From assembly GCA_934691625.1 (NCBI GenBank), contig CAKUTA010000010.1, positions 1-64,000 of the forward strand: a DNA stretch of 64,000 bases, given 5' to 3'. The position numbers and the translations under genes were made by a program. The stretch is from an uncultured Bacteroidales bacterium (GTDB lineage Bacteria > Bacteroidota > Bacteroidia > Bacteroidales > UBA932). Positions 44,873 to 53,432 of the stretch are shown here, one piece after another (the first letter of the stretch is position 1; each line of letters opens with the position of its first letter). A model generated the notes under the pieces. The model saw nothing but the letters and a program-made list of their open reading frames with translations. It was not told where the DNA came from and made no database searches.

Positions 44873-46504
44873 TTATATCTTCAATGTGTCCGTGCATAAT
44901 CCTGAAGCAGCTGTCTTGTGCGTGATGATGATGATTGTCCTGCCGCTGGAACATTTCGATAGCCTGGAAAGAAGAGTCTGCTCTGTGGTGCGGTCCAGCG
45001 CCGATGTCGGCTCGTCCAACAGCATGATGCCGCCGGGGCGCAGTAGACCTCGGGCTATGGCGATGCGCTGAGCCTGTCCCTCGCTCAGCCCGGCGCCGGC
45101 TTCTCCACATACCGTATCCAGGCCGTTAGGAAGTCCCAGCACGAATTCTGCAGCGGCATTGTATAGGGCTAGCTCCATTTCCTTGTCCGTGGCGTCTGTC
45201 TTTCCAAGCATCAGATTATCACGTACAGTGCCGCTTATAAGGGAGTTCCCCTGTGGCACATATATGAAGTTGCAGCGTGCTGATGCATCGGCAGGGGTCT
45301 CCTTTCCTTCGCTGTATAATGTCACATTCCCGCTGTCCGGCGTCAGCTGAGCCAATATTATACGTATAAGCGTACTCTTTCCGATTCCGGTCTCGCCTAT
45401 AATCTCTGTGCAGCTCCCCGGGGTGAAGTCATGAGAGAAGTGACTGAATATCTTGCGCTCAGCATCAGGGTATGAGAAGCAGAGATCCTCGATGCGTATT
45501 CCAGGGCATCCTGGCAGCATTATATGCTTTCCCTGCTCTTCCTGCGGAAGCATGTCGAGCTCGGAAAGCCTCTCTATGGAAGCTGATGTCTTTATTATGC
45601 CTGGAGCCAGACGGCTGATTTCCACTGCCGGACGCTGTATCTGCGAAACAAGCTGAAGGAATGCCGCCATTATCCCGAATGTCAATGTCCCGTCCTGAAG
45701 CCCGTATGCTCCCCATATCAGTACGGTTGCATAGCCGGCTGCAAAGCCGAGTCTTATCAATGTTCTCGAAAACAGGGCGTAGTCGGTCTTTGCCATCACC
45801 TTATGCTCGAGATCCACCTGCAGTCCGTCAAGGACTCCGGACGCAGCCTCGGTCTGCTCGAATGCGGCAATCAGCATTCTGTGCTGGATATTTTCCTGTA
45901 TGTGGCTGTGCACCTTGCTGTCTGTGTCCTTGATGTCCCTGGACAGACGGCGCAGCTTCAGGAAGAAACTCTTGCTGAGTAACAGTGCCACAGGCATTAT
46001 AAAGAACAGGATGGCAGCCAGCCTTGCGTCGATTCCCGAGATGAACAATGTCGCCAGGATGAGCTGCGCCGCAGTTGCTGCAATTCTCGGCATTGTCATG
46101 CACAATGTCTCGCTGACTTCCTGCACATCTTCCATGAGCCTGTTAAGCATATCCCCGGAGTGCATGCTCTCGCGTCCAGTCCATCGGCTTGTCATGATTC
46201 TGGAGAACAGCCTCTGCCGCATCCCGCCACGCATCCTTACCTCATACCGGATCTCCATTCTTGTGCATGCTATGGAAAGGCCTTGCTGCGCCAGGACACA
46301 GGTTATCAGGTAGATGACGCTCATGCCGATACTCCCTCCGGAGTCCCTTGTGGCAATGTCTATGATATGCTTGCTTATCCAGATGAACAGCATGGATACT
46401 GCCACATGGAGCACCTCCATGAGACAACATGCCGTTATGGCGGTCCTGCTGTCTGCGGATGCACGCCATGCCCATTTTATGTTATTCCGAATTGTTCCAG
46501 CCAT
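44873..46504 (-). CDS. ABC transporter, fused permease and ATPase
   Basis: 543 residues from the ATG at 46504, 41 bases after a perfect minus-strand -7 box. A six-helix ABC type-I exporter membrane domain (residues 1 to about 310) is followed by the nucleotide-binding domain: Walker A GETGIGKST, signature LSEGQAQR, Walker B MLLDEP and the switch histidine in ITHKTA. It would act as a homodimer exporting a lipid, peptide or drug-like compound. It is divergent from the antiporter gene; the substrate is unknown. An upstream frame extension to 46612 would include the promoter and is not used. Confidence 0.87.
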   Translation of the reverse strand: MAGTIRNNIKWAWRASADSRTAITACCLMEVLHVAVSMLFIWISKHIIDIATRDSGGSIGMSVIYLITCVLAQQGLSIACTRMEIRYEVRMRGGMRQRLFSRIMTSRWTGRESMHSGDMLNRLMEDVQEVSETLCMTMPRIAATAAQLILATLFISGIDARLAAILFFIMPVALLLSKSFFLKLRRLSRDIKDTDSKVHSHIQENIQHRMLIAAFEQTEAASGVLDGLQVDLEHKVMAKTDYALFSRTLIRLGFAAGYATVLIWGAYGLQDGTLTFGIMAAFLQLVSQIQRPAVEISRLAPGIIKTSASIERLSELDMLPQEEQGKHIMLPGCPGIRIEDLCFSYPDAERKIFSHFSHDFTPGSCTEIIGETGIGKSTLIRIILAQLTPDSGNVTLYSEGKETPADASARCNFIYVPQGNSLISGTVRDNLMLGKTDATDKEMELALYNAAAEFVLGLPNGLDTVCGEAGAGLSEGQAQRIAIARGLLRPGGIMLLDEPTSALDRTTEQTLLSRLSKCSSGRTIIIITHKTAASGLCTDTLKI

Positions 46505-46544
46505 TGCATTGATGGAGTGCCATGAAAAATGCGCACAATCTTGG

Positions 46545-46552
46545 CAAATATA
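46545..46552 (-). promoter_or_regulatory. -7 box of the ABC transporter gene
   Basis: Minus strand TATATTTG, perfect, back-to-back with the antiporter promoter at 46586-46593. Confidence 0.6.
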
Positions 46553-46585
46553 AGGAAATACCGCTGAATAATAGTCGAATTTTAT

Positions 46586-46593
46586 TATCTTTG
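46586..46593 (+). promoter_or_regulatory. -7 box of the antiporter gene
   Basis: TATCTTTG, perfect, 39 bases before the ATG at 46633. Confidence 0.6.
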
Positions 46594-46632
46594 TGGCTGT
46601 AATTTTTAACAACTCAACATCAATAGGCTCCT

Positions 46633-47820
46633 ATGCGAAAAGTTCTTGTTTTCTCATTGTTCCTTCTGACCGGACTTGCCGTTTCACAGCTGCTTCCTAT
46701 GCTTATAGGAGATGCCTCCTCCACCGTAAAATCTGTTACAGATGTCCTTCTCTATGTCTGCCTGGCATTCATAATGATCAATGTCGGACGGGAATTCGAG
46801 ATAGACAAGACCAGATGGAAATCATACGCCCTGGATTATTTCATAGCGATGATAACGGCTGCCATGCCGTGGATTCTTATATGCATATATTATGTGTATG
46901 TGCTTCTGCCTCCGGAGTATTGGAGTGACTGGGAGGCATGGAAGGAGACACTGCTGATGAGCCGTTTTGCCGCACCGACCTCAGCCGGAATCCTTTTCAC
47001 GATGCTGGCAGCCCTGAAGCTTAAATCCAGCTGGATGTACAGGAAGATACAGGTGCTGGCCATCTTCGATGATCTCGACACTATACTTCTTATGATACCG
47101 CTCCAGATTTTCATGATAGGCATGAAATGGCAGATGGTAGCTATCCTGACGATTGTGGTGCTTCTTCTTGTCCTCGGGTGGAAAAAGATGTCCACATACA
47201 GGATGAGGCAGGACTGGAAGGCGATTCTCCTGTATTCAGTGCTGGTCATAGCAGTTACACAGGGGATATATATGCTGACAGAACATATCTTCGGAGAACA
47301 TGAGGGGGTTCATATCGAAGTTCTTCTGCCTGCATTTGTGCTGGGCATGATAATGGCTCCGCAGCATATCGGGTCCAGGGTGGAGTACAATGTATCCACA
47401 GCAATCTCATATCTTTTCATGTTCCTGGTAGGAGTCAGCATGCCCCAGTTCATAGGCATTGACCTGAATGCCGGCGCAGGAAGCGCGGATTCGATTACCG
47501 GTTCCCAGCCGATGATGTCATGGGGGATGATTGCCGTTCATGTGGTGGCTGTATCAGCCTTGTCCAATATCGGAAAGCTTATGCCGATATTCTTCTACCG
47601 CGACCGCAAGTTCAGCGAGCGGCTGGCGCTGTCGATAGGCATGTTCACACGCGGTGAGGTCGGTGCAGGCGTCATATTCATTGCCATAGGGTACAGCCTC
47701 GGAGGTCCGGCTCTGCTTGTTTCCGTGCTGACAATAGTTCTGAACCTGATACTTACCGGAGGCTTTGTTATGCTTGTAAAGCGGCTTGCCCTGCGGACAT
47801 ATACGCCGGATGCAGATTAG
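46633..47820 (+). CDS. Cation/proton antiporter (CPA2-type)
   Basis: 395 residues with 11-12 membrane helices. It resembles the Na+/H+ exchanger domain of the CPA2 family: IMINVGREFEIDK near residue 55 and the helix pair around SRFAAPTSAG and FDDLDTILLM, the latter containing the acidic residues expected at the ion site, then FTRGEVGAGVIFIAIGYSLGG near the end. No C-terminal TrkA-N domain is present. It probably exchanges Na+ or K+ for protons at the inner membrane. Single gene with its own promoter. Confidence 0.82.
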   Translation: MRKVLVFSLFLLTGLAVSQLLPMLIGDASSTVKSVTDVLLYVCLAFIMINVGREFEIDKTRWKSYALDYFIAMITAAMPWILICIYYVYVLLPPEYWSDWEAWKETLLMSRFAAPTSAGILFTMLAALKLKSSWMYRKIQVLAIFDDLDTILLMIPLQIFMIGMKWQMVAILTIVVLLLVLGWKKMSTYRMRQDWKAILLYSVLVIAVTQGIYMLTEHIFGEHEGVHIEVLLPAFVLGMIMAPQHIGSRVEYNVSTAISYLFMFLVGVSMPQFIGIDLNAGAGSADSITGSQPMMSWGMIAVHVVAVSALSNIGKLMPIFFYRDRKFSERLALSIGMFTRGEVGAGVIFIAIGYSLGGPALLVSVLTIVLNLILTGGFVMLVKRLALRTYTPDAD

Positions 47821-47839
47821 GATTGTCCATGTAAATTCG

Positions 47840-47847
47840 TATATTTG
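47840..47847 (+). promoter_or_regulatory. -7 box of the TonB receptor gene
   Basis: TATATTTG, perfect, 34 bases before the ATG at 47882. No cobalamin-riboswitch-like sequence fits in the 61-base gap. Confidence 0.6.
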
Positions 47848-47881
47848 TCCCGTATTACTTTTTAATATGTGAGATAATTTT

Positions 47882-49909
47882 ATGAAACGAACATGGACCT
47901 GCCGTGTGGCAGCAATCCTGACAATTTTGTCAACTACTTGTCATGCAGCTGTTTCTGCTGAACATGAGAATCCCGATTCATTTAGAAAGACATTGACATT
48001 GGACTCCGTGTCCGTTACTGGAAGCAGGATCCCCTCTTTATTGGGGAAGAGCGCCCGTATCGTGACATTGATGGACAGTACAGCTATTTCATCGCTTTCT
48101 GTGGTGAGTGTCAATGATATACTGAAATTGGTCGCCGGCGTGGATGTCCGCCAGCGCGGTGATATGGGAGCGCAGACAGACATCAGCATGCGTGGAGGTA
48201 CCAGCGACCAGATCGCAATCTATCTTGACGGTATAAATATATGTGATCCCCAGACGGGGCATAATGCTGTCGATCTTCCTGTGGACATCAATGATATTGA
48301 TCGTATTGAAATACTTTCAGGTCCTGCCGGGGTAGCCTATGGCTCGTCATCGCTTACGGGGGCCATCAATATCGTGACAAGGAAGAATTCATCTTCCGGA
48401 GTGTCTGCCCACGCAGAGGGCGGTTCCTACGGGTTCTTCAACGGAGGCGCACGCCTGGGACTGGCTACAGGAAAGGTGATGAACCAGATTTCAGCAAGCT
48501 ATCTGCGTTCCGACGGTTTCAGCAGGAACTCTGAAGGAGGGCTGAACAGCGACTATAATACGGTAAAGGCATTCTATCAGGGTGCGTTCAGAAGTCATGC
48601 CGCAGATCTGGAGTGGCATGCCGGACTGAGTTCCAGGGACTTCGGCTCCAACACATTTTACAGCGCTAAGTTTGATGACCAGTTCGAACATACATTCAAG
48701 ACATTCGCTGCTGTGCAGGCGCAGACCCGGGGATTTGTCAAGGTAAAGCCTGCGTTGTACTGGAACAGGGCTGAGGACAGATTCGAGCTTGTGCGTGGAA
48801 AGCCTGATGCCGTTAAATATAATTATCATAGGACTAGCGTATTGGGGGCGAACATAAATGCGTGGATAGAAACTGTCGCAGGCAAGACGGCTCTGGGATT
48901 CGAGGTCCGGAATGAGGATCTGCTCAGCACTAACCTCGGCGAGGACCGTGAGCATCCCAGAAAAATCCATGGGACGGATGCCGAATACAAGAAAGGCCTG
49001 AACAGGACGAACTACAGCATCTTTCTGGAGCATAGCGCTGAATGGCGAAATCTTTCGGCATCGGCAGGCGTGGCTGCTGTCCGCAATACCGGTAATAACG
49101 ACAAGTTCCGCTTCTATCCAGGGGTAAATGTCAGCTGGCGTTTCCTCGGGGACTGGAAAATATATGCCTCGTATAACTCGTCACTTAGAATGCCGACTTT
49201 CACGGAACTGTACTATTCTGTAGGCGGACACCAGGCGGATAAGAATCTCAAGGCGGAGAGAATGCAGTCTGTAGAGGGCGGGCTTCGCTTCTCAAGGCCA
49301 TGGATCAATGCTGTAGCGACGGTCTATTATAACCACGGCAGCGACATGATAGACTGGATAAAGGATTTGTCAGAGGGGGAAGACGCTCCATGGCGCTCTG
49401 TCAACTATACGAAAATCAATACCTTCGGCCAGGAAGTGTCTGTCCGTCTGGATTTTCCATCGATGCTTGTCCGCGATGACTTCTTCATCAGGACGCTTGA
49501 TGTCTCTTACAGCCATATACACCAGGACAAGACTTTAGGAAAGAATATACAGTCGAAATATGCGCTTGAGTATCTGAAGCATAAGGCTGTTGTGAAAGCG
49601 GGATTCCATATATGGGACGGGCTATGTGCTGATGCCACGTGGCGCTGGCAGGAACGTGTCGGTAATTATGAACTGTTCGAGAACAAGGTGTCAACGGGCC
49701 GTCTGGAGCCATACAGGCCGTATTCATTGGTTGATGCCAGAATATCATGGACATCAGGCTTCAGACGCAAGCCGGGACGTGCGATTCCAGGATATAGCTT
49801 ATATGTCGAGGTGAATAATCTTCTGAACCATAAGTATTATGACTATGGCAATATTCCTCAGCCAGGCATTGTAGCCAAGGCTGGAGTCATTGTCAATGTG
49901 GGATTGTAG
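47882..49909 (+). CDS. TonB-dependent outer-membrane receptor
   Basis: 675 residues with a signal peptide (about 1-24). A TonB-box-like DSVSVTGSR segment is followed by the plug domain (VNDILKLVAGVDVRQRG, QTDISMRGGTSDQIAIYLDG, RIEILSGPAGVAYGSSSLTGAINIVT) and a 22-strand-type barrel ending in GVIVNVGL with an aromatic-poor last strand. It resembles BtuB/siderophore receptors rather than SusC, and has no carboxypeptidase-like N-terminal extension. The ligand is not identifiable. An esterase-like hydrolase gene starts 10 bases after the stop codon, suggesting the imported compound is cleaved inside the cell. Confidence 0.9.
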   Translation: MKRTWTCRVAAILTILSTTCHAAVSAEHENPDSFRKTLTLDSVSVTGSRIPSLLGKSARIVTLMDSTAISSLSVVSVNDILKLVAGVDVRQRGDMGAQTDISMRGGTSDQIAIYLDGINICDPQTGHNAVDLPVDINDIDRIEILSGPAGVAYGSSSLTGAINIVTRKNSSSGVSAHAEGGSYGFFNGGARLGLATGKVMNQISASYLRSDGFSRNSEGGLNSDYNTVKAFYQGAFRSHAADLEWHAGLSSRDFGSNTFYSAKFDDQFEHTFKTFAAVQAQTRGFVKVKPALYWNRAEDRFELVRGKPDAVKYNYHRTSVLGANINAWIETVAGKTALGFEVRNEDLLSTNLGEDREHPRKIHGTDAEYKKGLNRTNYSIFLEHSAEWRNLSASAGVAAVRNTGNNDKFRFYPGVNVSWRFLGDWKIYASYNSSLRMPTFTELYYSVGGHQADKNLKAERMQSVEGGLRFSRPWINAVATVYYNHGSDMIDWIKDLSEGEDAPWRSVNYTKINTFGQEVSVRLDFPSMLVRDDFFIRTLDVSYSHIHQDKTLGKNIQSKYALEYLKHKAVVKAGFHIWDGLCADATWRWQERVGNYELFENKVSTGRLEPYRPYSLVDARISWTSGFRRKPGRAIPGYSLYVEVNNLLNHKYYDYGNIPQPGIVAKAGVIVNVGL

Positions 49910-49919
49910 GAGGTGCCGC

Positions 49920-50726
49920 ATGAACGATAAGGAAATCATTGTCCCGTCACCTTCCGGTGCCGTGTTCACCGTACTGGCTTCCTCTGAAACAGGCCACGGG
50001 CATCCGCTTGTGATTCTGTGCCATGGGCTGATGATGAACAGCAGCCAGAACCCTGTTCTCGGGGTATCGGAAGGCTTCAATGCCGCAGGATATGATACCC
50101 TGCGGCTGGACTTCCGCGGAAGCGGACGCAGCAGCGGCAAGATAACGGAGATGACTCCTGTTACAGAAACTGCTGACCTGCTGGCCGTTGTAAAATATGT
50201 CACGGAACATCCTGACCGGTTCGGCAGACATTCCAGGATCGTGCTGTGCGGCCATTCGCTCGGAGGGCTGGCCGTGCTGCTGGCTGCTTCCGCGATATCC
50301 GGAGGAACTGTCCCTGGACTTGACTATGATGGCTCGATTTCATCCATCTGCATTGCCGGGCTGGTTCTGTTTGCACCGGCTGTAAATATCGAGGCGGACT
50401 CGAAGGCAGGCCGTGTGGCGACTGTCACTTTTGATCCTGTCAATATCCCGGAATATGTGGAGGTATGGGGCTCATGCCTTTCCAGAAAGTATTTCATCGA
50501 AGCCCGGGCGCTGGACACGTTCCGTACAATATCAGCATATCATGGCGCAGCATGTGTGCTGCTTGGGGAGCGTGACCGCATTGTGGAGCTGGACCTTGCT
50601 GATAAGATAAAAGCAGCCCTGCCTCAGGCAGAGCTGCATATCATTCCACATGGTGATCATCTGTTTTCGAGGGGAGTGCGGCTGAAGGCCGTTGACATTG
50701 CCCTTGAATTCATGTCCCGCCTGTAG
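49920..50726 (+). CDS. Alpha/beta hydrolase, esterase-like
   Basis: 268 residues from the ATG at 49920 (GGAGG at 49909-49913). No signal peptide. The oxyanion region is ILCHGLMMN, the nucleophile is in CGHSLGG, the acid in LGERDRIVE and the histidine in HGDHLFS, so the triad is complete. The overall layout, with LRLDFRGSGRSSG and an insertion lid after the nucleophile, resembles cinnamoyl/feruloyl esterases and siderophore esterases. It is coupled to the TonB receptor gene, suggesting it opens an ester in whatever that receptor imports. Its substrate is unproven. Confidence 0.85.
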   Translation: MNDKEIIVPSPSGAVFTVLASSETGHGHPLVILCHGLMMNSSQNPVLGVSEGFNAAGYDTLRLDFRGSGRSSGKITEMTPVTETADLLAVVKYVTEHPDRFGRHSRIVLCGHSLGGLAVLLAASAISGGTVPGLDYDGSISSICIAGLVLFAPAVNIEADSKAGRVATVTFDPVNIPEYVEVWGSCLSRKYFIEARALDTFRTISAYHGAACVLLGERDRIVELDLADKIKAALPQAELHIIPHGDHLFSRGVRLKAVDIALEFMSRL

Positions 50727-50729
50727 CTC

Positions 50730-51866
50730 CTACAGGGAGGCGATATAGTCGGCCATTTCTTTCGTGTGCTCCATCGCGCTATGGAACAGCGCCATCTGGG
50801 CGCGGGCACGCACGAAGTTATGGTCGATATATTTTGTCTTGTAGTAGGTGTCTCCGTTAAGGTAGTCCGTGAGAAAGCGTACTGCCTGCATGAACGGGAA
50901 CATGCACGCCGCATAAGGAAGATTATTCCTTTCTATATCAGTGAGAAAACCTCCTGCGGATTCAATGTAGCCTTTGGCGAAAGACTTGAATATGTCCATG
51001 TTGAAGCTGATCTTCTTCGTGTCAGGCTCGTCCTCGGCGGAAGTGTTTGCAGCTGTCCTGAGGAAATCACCGAAGTCGGAGAATACATAGCTTGGCATGA
51101 CAGTGTCCAGGTCAATGACACAGAGAATGTTCCCGTCCTTGTCGAACATCATGTTGTTTACCTTGGTGTCGCAGTGGCAGATACGCTTAGGGAGCTTTCC
51201 ATCTCGGTGCAGCTGCTCCGCCTTGCACATCTCCACACCGTGCCCGTCGATGTCCTCCAGCATTGCCACCACTTCGTCCTTGTGGTCAGGATCACCTTCT
51301 ATCGGCTTCCTTCCGTCTCCTTCCTCCGCATCATCTATGCGGCAGCACTTGTCTGCGTTTACCGCTTCCACGAGCTGGCTCATCCTCAGCTCCATGTTGT
51401 GGAAGTCCGGAATTGTCTCGCCGAGCTTCTCATCTATGTCAGAGAGCATTGCCTCGAAATTTCCGAAGGCCTTTCCTGCATAGTAGGAGTACTCAGGGTT
51501 GACTGTTTCGTATGTGTAGGCGTCAGGGATGAACATGGACACTCTCCAGAACTTGTCGCCGGACTCCAGGTAGGTCTTGCCTGTTTCCTTTACCGGAATG
51601 AAAGTGAGCACCTTGCGGTCAATGTCAGACTCGCCGGCATCTTCCAGTTTCTTGCGGATGTGCTTCGTCACGACCTCGATATTGTGCTGCAGCAGATCGA
51701 CATCCTGGAAAATGGCATTGTTGATTCTCTGCAGAACATAGTCGGGAGCTTCTCCGGAGGTGGTCACCTTGTAGGTGTCGTTGATAAGTCCGTTGCCGAG
51801 AGGCTTGATTTCTGCGACTTCCCCTTTAGTGGCGAAATGCGCGATGATATCATTCAATTCGTTCAT
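50730..51866 (-). CDS. NahK-like sugar kinase (aminoglycoside phosphotransferase fold)
   Basis: 378 residues from the ATG at 51866. GNGLINDTYKV near residue 25 is the nucleotide loop, and HCDTKVNNMMFDKDG with VIDLDTV supplies the catalytic base and metal ligands of the aminoglycoside-phosphotransferase fold. The N-terminal text resembles N-acetylhexosamine 1-kinases (NahK), which start salvage of GlcNAc/GalNAc from host glycans. Older annotations wrongly label such proteins as mucin-desulfating sulfatases. It starts 19 bases after the M20 dipeptidase stop codon. The hexosamine substrate is an inference. Confidence 0.75.
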   Translation of the reverse strand: MNELNDIIAHFATKGEVAEIKPLGNGLINDTYKVTTSGEAPDYVLQRINNAIFQDVDLLQHNIEVVTKHIRKKLEDAGESDIDRKVLTFIPVKETGKTYLESGDKFWRVSMFIPDAYTYETVNPEYSYYAGKAFGNFEAMLSDIDEKLGETIPDFHNMELRMSQLVEAVNADKCCRIDDAEEGDGRKPIEGDPDHKDEVVAMLEDIDGHGVEMCKAEQLHRDGKLPKRICHCDTKVNNMMFDKDGNILCVIDLDTVMPSYVFSDFGDFLRTAANTSAEDEPDTKKISFNMDIFKSFAKGYIESAGGFLTDIERNNLPYAACMFPFMQAVRFLTDYLNGDTYYKTKYIDHNFVRARAQMALFHSAMEHTKEMADYIASL

Positions 51867-51885
51867 TTTTTTGTGTGTTATTGAA

Positions 51886-53259
51886 TTATTTCCAGTATTC
51901 GTAGAACAGGGTGATGGACTCGATTCCTGCAAAGAACTGCTTGAGAAGGTAGCTCTCGTTAGGGGAGTGGATGGTGTCTCTCTCCAGACCGAATCCCATA
52001 AGCAGAGGATCCGCCCCCAGTATGTTCCTCATATCGGCAAGCACGCAGATACTTCCGCCCCCACGGCTCGGAACAGGCTCTATTCCATAGACTTCCGTCA
52101 TCGCCATGGATGCGGCCTTGTATGCGGATGACGTTATAGGGATAAGGAATCCGTTGCCGGCCTCCATTTTATCCACAGTCACATGCACGTAAGGCGGTGC
52201 TATGGACAGTATATGCTTTGCAGCCAGGTCAATGATCTTGTCTGCCTTCTGGTCTGGAACTATTCTCATGGAAATCTTGGCATGGGCCTCGGACGGGAGC
52301 ACTGTCTTGCTGCCGGTTCCTGTGTAGCCTCCCCAGATGCCGCAGACATCAAGACATGGTCTGATGGCTGTGCGTTCCATGGTGGTGTATCCTTTCTCTC
52401 CCTTGACCTCATCAATGCCTATGCTCCTCTTATATTCGTCCATGTCAAACGGCGCTCTTGCCAGCTCATGCCTGTCCGCATCGGAAACCTCTTTGACGTC
52501 ATCATAGAACCCGGGGATAGTGATTCTTCCATCAGCGTCAATGAGGGAGGCGATCATGGTGCACAATGTGTTTATCGGGTTGGCCACGGCTCCGCCGTAG
52601 TGCCCCGAATGCAGATCCTTGTCAGGTCCTTTCACATTGACCTGCAGATATGTGACTCCACGCATGCCGCAGTTGATGGACGGGACCTTGTCTGAAATCA
52701 TTGTCGTGTCGGATACCAGGATCACATCGCAGGCGAGCCTTTCCTTATTTGCCTCGACCCATGCCGGAAGGCTCCTGCTGCCAACTTCCTCCTCGCCTTC
52801 GAAGATGAATTTCACATTGTGCCTGAGGAGACCTTTCCTGACAAGATACTCGAATGCCTTTATGTGCATGAATGTCTGTCCTTTGTCGTCATTCGCGCCA
52901 CGTCCCCAGATGGCTCCGTCGTGGATTTCAGGCTCGAAAGGGTCCGAATTCCATTTCTCCAGCGGTTCAGCAGGCTGCACATCGTAGTGCCCATAGACTA
53001 GCACCGTCTTCAGCTCTGGACTGACTATCTTCTGTCCGAATACTACTGGGTTGCCTTCTGTCGGGAACACTGCCGTCTCATCGGCTCCTGCCTCTTTTAG
53101 AAGTTCCACGTAGCGCTGTGCGCATCTGACCATGTCTTGCTGGTGTTCTGGCTTTGCGCTTACAGATGGGATGCGCAGCAATGAGAACAGCTCGTCGAAG
53201 AACCTGCCCTTGTTTTCGTCAATGTATTGCCGGATTCCGGCTGTGGCCTTTTCGCTCAT
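51886..53259 (-). CDS. M20-family dipeptidase
   Basis: 457 residues from the ATG at 53259; the frame reaches a little further upstream but MSEKATAG is the natural start. Zinc ligands in order: GHYDVQP, GANDDKG, EGEEEVGS, a later DTTM region, LHSGHYGG in the dimerisation lid and HSPNE near the end. This is the CNDP/PepV-like M20 group that cleaves dipeptides, fed perhaps by the exported DPP enzymes. It has no signal peptide, so it is cytoplasmic. A one-mismatch -7 box (minus strand CAAGTTTG, 53282-53289) is the only promoter candidate. Confidence 0.88.
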   Translation of the reverse strand: MSEKATAGIRQYIDENKGRFFDELFSLLRIPSVSAKPEHQQDMVRCAQRYVELLKEAGADETAVFPTEGNPVVFGQKIVSPELKTVLVYGHYDVQPAEPLEKWNSDPFEPEIHDGAIWGRGANDDKGQTFMHIKAFEYLVRKGLLRHNVKFIFEGEEEVGSRSLPAWVEANKERLACDVILVSDTTMISDKVPSINCGMRGVTYLQVNVKGPDKDLHSGHYGGAVANPINTLCTMIASLIDADGRITIPGFYDDVKEVSDADRHELARAPFDMDEYKRSIGIDEVKGEKGYTTMERTAIRPCLDVCGIWGGYTGTGSKTVLPSEAHAKISMRIVPDQKADKIIDLAAKHILSIAPPYVHVTVDKMEAGNGFLIPITSSAYKAASMAMTEVYGIEPVPSRGGGSICVLADMRNILGADPLLMGFGLERDTIHSPNESYLLKQFFAGIESITLFYEYWK

Positions 53260-53348
53260 AAGAATGTTTGTGTTGGTTTTGCAAACTTGCAATTTACGGA
53301 AAAATATTGGAAATGCAGATTAAAATATTCCAAAACAACAAATAGTTG

Positions 53349-53390
53349 GTCAAAATGTCGCTGCATTACCGGGTTTTTGTCAAAATGTCG
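53349..53390. repeat. Two 12-bp direct repeats at the cysC promoter
   Basis: GTCAAAATGTCG occurs at 53349-53360 and again at 53379-53390, 30 bases apart (nearly three helical turns), and the second copy ends exactly where the -7 box of cysC begins. This arrangement suits a regulator binding twice on one face of the DNA. Neither copy codes for protein. Confidence 0.5.
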
Positions 53391-53398
53391 TATTTTTG
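53391..53398 (+). promoter_or_regulatory. -7 box of the cysC-sulfotransferase operon
   Basis: TATTTTTG, perfect, directly abutted by the second direct repeat. The ATG is at 53433. No -33 TTTG is at the right distance, so an activator at the repeats may be needed. Confidence 0.6.
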
Positions 53399-53432
53399 CA
53401 CCTGGATTATTAGAAGAAGATAAAAATAAGGG

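Noticed and set aside
44699..44899. 66-codon frame after the AraC regulator
   Set aside because: It overlaps the regulator's end and the end of the convergent ABC gene, and has no conserved feature.
47821..47881. Cobalamin riboswitch before the BtuB-like receptor gene
   Set aside because: The gap is only 61 bases and mostly promoter; no B12-box-like sequence is seen.
50766..51884. 372-codon open frame antisense to the NahK-like kinase gene
   Set aside because: It mirrors the kinase coding sequence, is rich in His/Leu/Val in a pattern typical of antisense frames, and has no recognisable motif or start signal.
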